The notes under the pieces: model-generated
The model's database searches: none
Told to the model about the DNA's origin: nothing
The model's input: the letters and a program-made list of their open reading frames with translations, nothing else
Origin: Cercophora sp. LCS_1
Taxonomy: Eukaryota; Ascomycota; Sordariomycetes; Sordariales; Lasiosphaeriaceae
Assembly (NCBI GenBank): GCA_036250225.1
Contig: JAPZLL010000002.1
Span: 1,426,001 to 1,490,000, forward strand
Length of the DNA stretch: 64,000 bases
Reading direction: 5' to 3'
Position numbers and translations under genes: made by a program
Part shown: positions 56,502 to 64,000 of the stretch, in pieces
Layout: each line of letters begins with the position of its first letter
Position numbering within the stretch: the first letter of the stretch is position 1

Positions 56502-59130
56502 ATGAAGATATCAGCATTTGCAACCCTTTTAGGGCTTACCGCTCTCACTACAGCATCTAACAGCATACTCCCCCGAAACTTTGACGCCAACGATTACTAT
56601 GTGCTCGAACTAGACGCCCAAACATCACCAGCCGAGGTCGCGAGGAGTCTCAATCTTTCCTACGAAGGCCCTCTCGGGGAACTCCAGGGCCACCACGTTT
56701 TTATTGCAAAGAAATCAGAGCATGACGTGGTGAAGCGCGAGCTCAAGGAGAGACGTCGGAGGAAACGGAGTCTCGGCGAGCGGCATGTGCTGGATGGTGT
56801 CCGATTCTCCGAGAAGCAGAAGCTGCGAGCCCCTTGGGAAAAGCGCATCATCCCTCCTAGGCTTGGACCACTTCCGCATAGTAGGGCTAGTGGGCAGCCG
56901 GTGGAATCGGCTGTCAAGAAGCAGCAGCACGTTGCAACCACATTGGGTATCGCCGATCCCATCTTCAACCAACAATGGCATCTTTTCAACGCCGTTCAGG
57001 TCGGTCACGACGTGAATGTAACCGACGTATGGCTTTCCGGAGTCACGGGCAAGAACGCAACAGTCGCTATCGTTGATGATGGTCTGGATATGTACAGCGA
57101 CGACCTGAAGGCCAACTACTACGCAGAGGGCTCCTATGACTTCAACGACAAGACGAGCGAGCCGAAACCGCGGCTGGCAGAGGACCGCCACGGTACCCGG
57201 TGCGCCGGCGAGGTTTCAGCCGTCAAGAACAATGTCTGCGGCGTCGGTGTTGCATGGGACTCGAAGATTGCAGGTCTCCGTATCTTGTCGAAGTTGATCA
57301 CGGATGCTGATGAAGCCGTTGCCATGAACTACGACTTCCAGCACAACCAGATCTATTCGTGCTCTTGGGGCCCGCCTGACGATGGAAAGAGCATGGATGC
57401 GCCCGGTATTCTTATTCGCAAGGCCATGCTCAACGCCGTCCAGAGAGGCCGAGGTGGGCTTGGGTCCATCTATGTCTTTGCCAGTGGAAACGGTGCACCG
57501 AGCGAAGACAACTGCAATTTCGACGGCTACACCAACAGCATTTACAGCATCACGGTAGGGGCTGTCGACAGGGAGGGAAAGCATCCTTACTACTCGGAGA
57601 AGTGCTCCGCCAACTTGGTCGTCACATATTCCAGTGGCAGCGGAGATGCCATTCACACCACAGATGTGGGCCAAAACCAATGCGCCAGCAACCACGGCGG
57701 CACGTCGGCGGCTGCGCCCCTTGCCGCCGGCATCTTCGCCTTGGTCTTACAGGTGCGCCCGGATCTATCTTGGAGAGACATGCAGTACTTGGCCATGGAC
57801 ACTGCCGTACCGATCAACGAGAACGACGGTTCTTGGCAAACCACCAAGATTGGCAAGAAGTTCAGTCACACGTTTGGATATGGCAAGATTGACAGCTGGG
57901 GCATTGTGGAAGCCGCCAAGACATGGCAGAAGGTGAAGCCGCAGTCATGGTTTTTCTCCCCTTGGATTCATGTCAACCAGCCCATCCCAGAGGGTGACCA
58001 AGGCATCGCTGTGTCCTTCGAGGTGACCGAGGATATGCTCAAGCAAGCCAACTTCCAGCGCGTCGAGCATATCACCGTCACCATGAACATCGAGCATACT
58101 CGCAGAGGTGACATCAGTGTTGATTTGATCAGCCCCGAGAAGGTCGTCAGCCATCTGTCCGTCACCCGATCTCCCGATAATGTCGCGGCAGGTTACGTAG
58201 ACTGGACTTTCATGAGCGTGGTTCACTGGTAAGTCTCCGATCTTTTTTTGCTGGCTTCCTCTAACTCTCGAGCCTAGGGGCGAATCCGGCGTTGGCAACT
58301 GGACTATTGTGGTCAAGGACACAATCAAGAACACTCACAAAGGCACATTTACCGATTGGCACCTCAAGCTCTGGGGCGAGTCCCGCGACGCCTCCAAGGC
58401 GAAGCTCCTGCCCATGCCAACCGAGGAGGACGACGATGACCACGCCGTAACCTCGACTATCAGCGCCCCTGCCAGCACCACAACCATTATCCCTGATCCC
58501 GCCGCCACCGAGACCCACCCTGTCTCCGTTCCAACCGACCATCCCGACCGCCCGGTCAACACTAAGCCCACGGGAACTAGTGGCGCTGCCGAACCCTCCT
58601 CCACCTCGGATGAGCAAACCGCCGAGACGAGCCCCAGCACTTGGCTGCCATCCTTCCTTCCAGACTTGGGAGTATCGGCCAGCACACAGGCCTGGATCTA
58701 CGGTGCTCTCGCCCTTATCATCATTTTCTGCTCTGGCTTAGGTGTGTACCTTTGGATGGCTCGTCGTAAGCGTCTTCGCAACAACGCGCGGGACAACTAC
58801 GAGTTTGAGCTTCTGGATGAGGAAGAAGCCGAAGGCCTTGCAAGTGGCGAGAAGCGCGGTGCCGCCGGCAAGAAAGGCCGCAGGACACGTGGCGGCGAGC
58901 TCTACGACGCCTTTGCCGGGGGCAGCGATGATGAGGATGATTTCGATGCGGAGGGTTATCGTGATCGTGCTGATGAGATTAGCCCACGTGTGAGTGAGAA
59001 GCGGGAACGAAGTGAGGGGAGCGATAGTGAAGAAGATGATGACGACCATCACGTCATTGGGGACGATGACGATGACGATGACGATGAGGAGTCTGAGGAG
59101 GAAGACCGACCGCTTCAGAGCAGGCGGTAG
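56502..59130 (+). CDS. KEX2: Kexin, Golgi proprotein convertase KEX2
   Basis: Exons 56502..58228 and 58278..59130, intron 49 nt (donor GTAAGT, CTCTAACT branch site); 859 residues. Signal peptide MKISAFATLLGLTALTTASN; prodomain with dibasic sites (a RRRRKR cluster near residue 88 and WEKR near 115) for autocleavage; subtilase domain with Asp192 (IVDDGLD), His230 (EDRHGTRCAGE), oxyanion Asn330 (ASGNG) and Ser402 (NHGGTSAAAP); P domain, crossed by the intron (VVHW-GESGVGNW); Ser/Thr-rich stalk; one membrane helix (WIYGALALIIIFCSGLGVYLW); acidic cytosolic tail with a YEFELL tyrosine signal for TGN retrieval. The ATG at 56502 is chosen over 56466 because it starts the signal peptide. It cleaves secreted precursors after Lys-Arg and Arg-Arg. 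Confidence 0.97.
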
Positions 59131-59826
59131 AATATGCATTGCAGAAGGGGTTTTATGGGACCGCCGTTTCCTAGGTTGGTTTCTTAAGTGTGTCCTTTTT
59201 TTGCATAGAGAGAGGTTTGTCTTTGCTGGCATGTATATAAAAGCACTTTGCGGGGCTGGACCGGCGGGTGGGAAATGGCGTACCTAGGCATGAATGCGGG
59301 CATTGATTCGCTGTTTTTACTTCCTTGTGTAACGCAATGACCGGCTCTCTATTCTGTGTGGTTCGAATAATGATGTGGAACATCCCTCTGCCGTTGTTTT
59401 GTTCAAAACTCCAAGCGAGCCCCAAGAGCTCCCTAAACACAGCGCCCCAAAACCACCACCCGATACAGATACAACTCAAACAATCAAGCCACAAGCTTGA
59501 ACATTAAGTCCTAACCACCAGCCCAGGAACATTCTTCTGATTAAGCCGCGCAGTCAGCAACTCCCCCCCCCCCTTTTCTGAGCCAGGTCAGAAACTCAGA
59601 TGCTCCATTCCTCTTCTGAAACCAAATCCTCCACCGCCCGGACCGCCGCCTCATGAGCCCCATCCATGTTTCCTCCTAGAACCGACTCTCCACTTGATGC
59701 CGATGGTGTTGACAGCATTGAGTCGGCCAAGGGAACCCGCAGTAATAGGGGCGAGGAACCTGGCACCTGGACCGCCACCAGGGAACTCCCGCGGGACGAC
59801 TCCTCGGCCGTGTCCTCGTCAGCCTT
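59131..59826. other. Convergent intergenic region, KEX2 / SNX4
   Basis: About 700 bp of 3' UTR sequence. A run of 11 C lies at 59563..59573. No supported frame. Confidence 0.5.
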
Positions 59827-61379
59827 CTAGGCTGGGAGAACAGTTCCTTGTTTCTCCATTTCAAGAACGTATTGCTCCCAAATGTCAATAACACCTCCGT
59901 AGAAGTCAATATGCGCGTCCGCCAGCCCGCCAAACTGGCGCTTGAACTCGACCCTCTTGATCCACTCGAAATTCTCAACCTCACGAACCACCTGGTCGGC
60001 GAAGTTATCTGCTTCGTTCCGCGCCACTTCGACCTCGCGGGTGAGCTCGTCGATACGCAGCTCGAGCTTACGCTGTCGATCGCGCCGGGCTTGTTCATGG
60101 TCAACACCGCGGACGTCCTCAATCTTGGACCGAATGAACCCCCCGGCGCCGCCAAGTGCTGACCCAGCGCCGTAACTATAACCCGAGGCGAGCATATCAC
60201 GATCGGCAGTACTCTTGTTGAGATACTCGGTCAGCTGCTCGAAATCGAGTTGCTTCTGCTCACGCGCCTTGAGTAGATTCTTCAGCGCGCCAGAGTAGGC
60301 GACCATATCACGCAGAGAACCTAGATAGTCCTGGTCTGTGTGGTCCTTGAGTCTCTTCAGCCCAGACGAAGTATCCTCGACCGAGGCCGCAAAGGCGTGT
60401 ACAGCTTGTTCAACGCCTGGCTCAAGGGTGATGAGCTTTTGGAACTGTTCTGCTAGTTCCTTCAGGTCCGTTTCGATATCTCCTTCACGTCGTGCTACAC
60501 GCGAAACAATCTTTTCAACGTGGTTCAAGTCTTCGTCCAGCTTGTCGCTCTTCTCCTTGACCTCGATAAACCTTCGATCCGGCTTGTGGACTTTGGTAAA
60601 TGCATTCATGAAACTGTCGGCAAAGGAGTCAAACACTCCACCACCGCCGCCGCCGCCAGCGGCACCACCATGACCCCCTGGGCTAAGGTCTGCGCCTCCA
60701 CCTGGAGGTGCCAGAGACCCTCTAGCGGACCGGCTGCGCATTGTGGCGTTCCAGTCGGGGCTCTCGAGAAAGGTGTGCAGGATGTTGGCACGGCGAAGAA
60801 TCGGGTGCAAAGCCAAACGCGATAAGAAACGCTGCAGCGAGTACCCGCGGCGATTGGTAAAGTCCGGACCGAACCTGTCGCCTCGTACGTACTCCATGCG
60901 CTGCTTGTCCGGCAGGGGCGGAACAGCGCAACCTTGGTAATCGCGGCAGAGCACTTTGTAAAGGAAGACAAAGTCTGTAAAGCGTCGGCGTACAGTAGTC
61001 GTCGATCGCTGGAACGTTGGGAAGGTAGACTAGACGAGGAAGCTCAACGGTTAGCTGAATGGCGGCAGGCTGCCGGGGGCTCGGGGTAGGTTACGTTGGT
61101 AGTGATCAGGTACGACACATAGGCGTCCTTGGTGCCGTCGTTCTCCTTGTGCGGGTCGGAGACGACACATTCGAGGATCTCGCCGCCGTGGGCTGGTTGG
61201 AGGTTGGCATCTTCCCCCTCGACTGTCCTTGCGCCATCCTGCCTGGTGTTCCGGGGAGGTTCTCGGTTGCCCGCTTCGTGGGAGGACGACGCCCCTATCG
61301 TGCTCGAGGCAGTTTGCCCTGCTTCTTGCTCGCTATGCCACGAAATGTTAGAAAAGTTATCGTGGTCCATCACGGCCAT
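59827..61379 (-). CDS. SNX4: Sorting nexin SNX4 / ATG24 (PX-BAR)
   Basis: Exon 1 is 61379..61095 and exon 2 is 61029..59827; intron 65 nt (donor GTAACC, AGCTAACC branch site, GTCTAG acceptor). 495 residues. The PX domain spans about residues 60-185 (ILECVVSDPHKENDGTKDAYVSYLITTN-STFPTF across the splice, RRRFTDFVFLYK, PPLPDKQRMEYVRGDRF, HPILRRANILHTFLES). A Gly-rich linker (about 205-225) precedes a BAR domain (about 235-495) ending FYGGVIDIWEQYVLEMEKQG. SNX4 binds PI3P and tubulates endosomes for retrieval of SNAREs and for selective autophagy. The start MAVMDHDNFSNISWHSEQ is preferred; MDHDNF nine bases later is possible. Confidence 0.95.
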
Positions 61380-62749
61380 CTTGCGATTTTTTTTCGGCGT
61401 TGTTGGCGTTGTGACGGCACGCCTCGGCCGTGTTGACGTCCTGTTGGCCGGGACTGTAGCTCCCCCTCTCAGCCCTCAGTAAGCAGGGCAATGGTGCGCG
61501 ACCTGTCAACTGACTGCGAGATGGTAGATTTTCGCTATTTCGATTGGAGGACAGAAGTACCCTTTGCTGTTGTAATAGTGTCGCGCGCTTCGTCGGGCTT
61601 GCTTTCTTTCGAGGCGTGGTTGCGTGGATGGACACTGCGGCAGGGCGTTGCCTGAAGGCGACACTGACGTAGATTGGCGGGGGAGCTTTCGGCCCCAGGG
61701 GCGGGTTGGTGAGAGTTAGACCTTGATGTACCGCCCTGCCCCTCAATCGGTATGAGTGCTCTCCATGAAGGTACTCAGTCAAAGCAGATAGCGTTAAAAG
61801 AAGGAAAAAACGAATTTATTCCTATATGTAAGCTTTTACAATCATTTAATCCATATTCTGGGTAGAAATGGTTTCGTACTGATGAGTGGGGACTTTGATA
61901 CCTAGTGCTCACAGTCGCACGCAGCAAAGGCCGCTGTTCTCGAAGAGGGGCACCGCTGGCAATGAAACACTGGGGTGCAGGCTCTGGGCATGGTTTCAAA
62001 CACATTCACACCAAGCAACGAGGTCCCAAAGACAAACCCTAGGTCCCGAGGTCCCCAACGCTGCGTTACCCCTCCGAGGGGGCCATTGAACGCCCAAAAC
62101 GCTCAAAGCATGTGCGTACCCACTGTGTATATAAGTTCCAGTAGGGGCCATCCATCCACTGTAACGAAAGCACAAGTTGACAGCTCTGACGGGATGGCGC
62201 AGTGGTAGGTAACCCCCAACGCGTTAGGGGAAAGTTATGACAGATCCGTAGCATTGTAATCCTACTCCACACCTTCAACCATCCCCTCCCACTACCTCCG
62301 AGGGTATACCCACGACCTGCGAGTTGGTGCTCGGTGCTAGATTTTGCCTATTTTCCCTTCTTTTCAATTAAATCAACCATTGTGTTGAACGCCACGTTTT
62401 TCCCTCGTTTCTTTTCGTTCTTACCAGGATGCCAGGATGGCTGGCGACGCCCGTCAAGCAGCACCCAATTCTGTGTCCTTGACCACTTTCGTAACCAGTG
62501 CTCGTGTCCATGAATAGAGTTGCGCTCATATTGACTTCTGGATTTAGTCTATGTTTATCAAACAAAAAGATCCAAACGCCTGGCCCGTCTTTCTAGCCGC
62601 GGCCACCGTCCCCGCTTAGTTTTCTATTCCTACAGATCCTGGCGGACGAGGGGAATGTAGTTATCAGCAAACGGAACAAAGGAGACGACAATGGCCGTAA
62701 TGCCTCAATAAATGTTACAGTTCCTGGAGTTTCCTAATGCTCCAATCCC
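61380..62749. other. SNX4 upstream region / LETM1 downstream region
   Basis: About 1.37 kb between two minus-strand genes. It contains an imperfect hairpin around AACGCGTT at 62213..62230 and a nearby tRNA A-box-like string at 62195..62206, but no complete tRNA. No supported coding frame. Confidence 0.5.
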
Positions 62750-64000
62750 CTACTTTTCCGATTTAGGGGGGATACCCTGCTCGGCCTTCCCTGCATCAAT
62801 CGCGTCCTGTTCTGCCTCGAGCGCTTCACTGACTTGGGGCTTCTCGACACCCGCTGCCTCCGCCTGCGCCTCCCTCTCTTCTTTATCGTCGATATCTTCA
62901 GTATCCCTTGGTGTTGCAAAGCCGGTCATCTGGTTCTCTTGGTTCTGTTCAAGTTCCTCCTGAATGAGCTCCTGCTGCTCCTTCAATACCTCGAGACGTT
63001 GCTTGTTCGTGGCTGCGCCCTCAGCGTTGTGCACCTCCAGCTCAATCTCGTGATAGAGTTCCTCTGGGATCGAAGACAAAACACCTGTCAGGGCCTCGAT
63101 CTGGCTCGAAACTGAACCGTCGGTCTGCGTTTGACTGTACATGTAGGCATTGCTGAGAACAAGCAGTGTGGATGGCACACCGTCGCGGAGTCGGAGATCA
63201 AGCCAGGTCTGGAGATCCTCCCTCAGTCTGGCAGGCGACACCCCGAATGACTTTATGCCGCGGCTCGCACACGCCATCTGGAGCTCAGATACCGAAAGGG
63301 ATTCAACACCCTCGTAACTGATCGCACGGTCATCCCGCTTGATTTGACGCATGCGGTGGCGAAGCTGATACCGAAGCATCATGTCTGTGCCAAATGTGTT
63401 CAAATTGAGGTAGCGGCACATGGAAACGAGTTGGGGTCGCGACAGGTTGTCGAGGGTAATGTCGTCCCTGAAAATCTTGCAGACCTTAATCACATCCTCT
63501 TCGGTGGGCTTCTCGCCCGTAGAGCGGAGCTTACGGAAGAACGTCGCAAACTCTTCCTTTTGTGCCGTGATCAGAGTCAAGGGGAGACCAGTCTCCTTGA
63601 GGGTCTGGCGAAGAAAGTCGCTGACTTCCTTTCGAGTTGTCCGGAGGGAGGAAGCTTTCGCATCCCGAGACTTCTGTCCTTCGTATGTGCTGGGGAGGAG
63701 GTTGGGAAAAAGCTTGAGAGCAACAGGAAGCAGGAGTTCGGCAAACGGCACAATGATGAAGACCGAAAATGGAACCAGTCGTCCAAGGTCCTGCACCGTT
63801 CTCTGCAACTGCCTGTTCTCTCTGCGGGTAAGTTCATAGCCAGCAGCCATCTTCAGTGCCAGGCGAGAGCTGATCTTGACTTCGGTTGCCAACAACTTGG
63901 TTCCATCCCAGTAATGCTGGACCTCCTTCTTGATCTTCTGCCCCAACGTCAACTTCTTTTCCTCCTTCTTAGGCTCTGCCTTTTCCGCACTCGCGCCCTT
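62750..64000 (-). CDS. MDM38: LETM1/Mdm38-family mitochondrial inner membrane protein (N-terminus outside the window)
   Basis: Open from 64000 to the stop at 62750 (416 residues seen), 5' truncated by the window edge. The first 16 visible residues are Lys/Glu/Ala-rich and lead into KKEVQHYWDGTKLLATE, the start of the LETM1 domain. A membrane helix follows (FSVFIIVPFAELLLPVALKLFPNLLPSTY), then the ribosome-binding part (RSTGEKPTEEDVIKVCKIFRDDITLDNLSRPQLVSMCRYLNL, ACASRGIKSFGVSPARLREDLQTWLDL). The C-terminus is a Glu/Gln-rich coiled coil. LETM1/Mdm38 proteins support K+/H+ homeostasis and membrane insertion of mitochondrially encoded proteins through ribosome binding. The mitochondrial presequence must lie beyond the right edge. 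Confidence 0.93.
   Translation of the reverse strand, partial: KGASAEKAEPKKEEKKLTLGQKIKKEVQHYWDGTKLLATEVKISSRLALKMAAGYELTRRENRQLQRTVQDLGRLVPFSVFIIVPFAELLLPVALKLFPNLLPSTYEGQKSRDAKASSLRTTRKEVSDFLRQTLKETGLPLTLITAQKEEFATFFRKLRSTGEKPTEEDVIKVCKIFRDDITLDNLSRPQLVSMCRYLNLNTFGTDMMLRYQLRHRMRQIKRDDRAISYEGVESLSVSELQMACASRGIKSFGVSPARLREDLQTWLDLRLRDGVPSTLLVLSNAYMYSQTQTDGSVSSQIEALTGVLSSIPEELYHEIELEVHNAEGAATNKQRLEVLKEQQELIQEELEQNQENQMTGFATPRDTEDIDDKEEREAQAEAAGVEKPQVSEALEAEQDAIDAGKAEQGIPPKSEK

Noticed and set aside
62188..62287. Candidate tRNA (TGGCGCAGTGGT A-box-like string; GGGATGG and CCATCCC could pair)
   Set aside because: No B box of the GTTCRAN type, D-arm cannot close properly, and the acceptor pairing puts position 8 out of register.
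1..64000. Transposons, CRISPR arrays or secondary-metabolite cluster
   Set aside because: No transposase, reverse transcriptase, terminal repeats, repeat-spacer array, PKS or NRPS frame was seen.

Overview
This window is eukaryotic and reads as a chromosome arm of a filamentous ascomycete (Pezizomycotina, most likely a Sordariomycete). The evidence is short introns of about 50-90 nt with GTANGT-like donors and CTAAC/CTAAA branch sites close to the acceptor, moderately GC-rich exons, and typical fungal proteins: an HMT1-type ABC transporter, a cysteine-rich GPI-type surface protein, kexin and a Ppc89/Cep57-like spindle pole protein. I reconstructed 31 introns by joining open frames across splice sites. 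Each join was tested by reading phase and by continuity of the protein family. No transposon, CRISPR array, rRNA or convincing tRNA was found. Gene order looks like ordinary core genome, with three unusually long non-coding gaps at 19.2-23.9, 33.5-36.5 and 53.9-56.5 kb.

Layout. 0-4 kb: the 3' end of a small Cys-rich surface protein (+), a PAQR/Izh3-like membrane receptor (-) and a THOC5-like mRNA export factor (+). 4.3-10.8 kb: the N-end-rule ubiquitin ligase UBR1 (-). 11.5-18 kb is mostly mitochondrial: QCR9 of complex III (-, five tiny exons), the EJC recycling factor PYM (+), the Rieske-protein chaperone BCS1 (-), mitoribosomal uS11m (-) and TIM44 (+). 18.5-19.2 kb: a NADAR-domain glycosidase (-), followed by a 4.7 kb gap. 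24-27 kb: an HMT1-like ABC transporter (+). 28-33.5 kb: an IQ-motif protein, a short-chain dehydrogenase and a YPT35-like PX protein (all -), then a 3 kb gap.

36.5-42.6 kb holds endomembrane genes, all on +: a GPI-type Cys-rich protein, a choline/ethanolamine phosphotransferase, a glutaminyl cyclase and the OST subunit SWP1. 43.5-48.2 kb: the Ppc89/Cep57-like protein and the EJC core protein Y14 (+). 49-54 kb: a 1608-residue PhoD-like phosphatase (-) built from three exons. 56.5-59 kb: the proprotein convertase KEX2 (+). 59.8-61.4 kb: sorting nexin SNX4/ATG24 (-). The right edge cuts a LETM1/Mdm38 gene (-), so its N-terminus is missing.

Functional links visible from position alone: QCR9 and BCS1 (complex III subunit and complex III assembly chaperone) lie 2 kb apart; uS11m and TIM44 share a 352 bp divergent promoter; PYM and Y14, which act on the same exon junction complex, lie 35 kb apart in the same window. 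Nothing here is clearly a new multi-gene system. The most useful results are the reconstructed gene models, especially QCR9 with a probable GC-AG intron and a start codon alone on its first exon, the fungal NADAR gene, and several unexplained non-coding structures.
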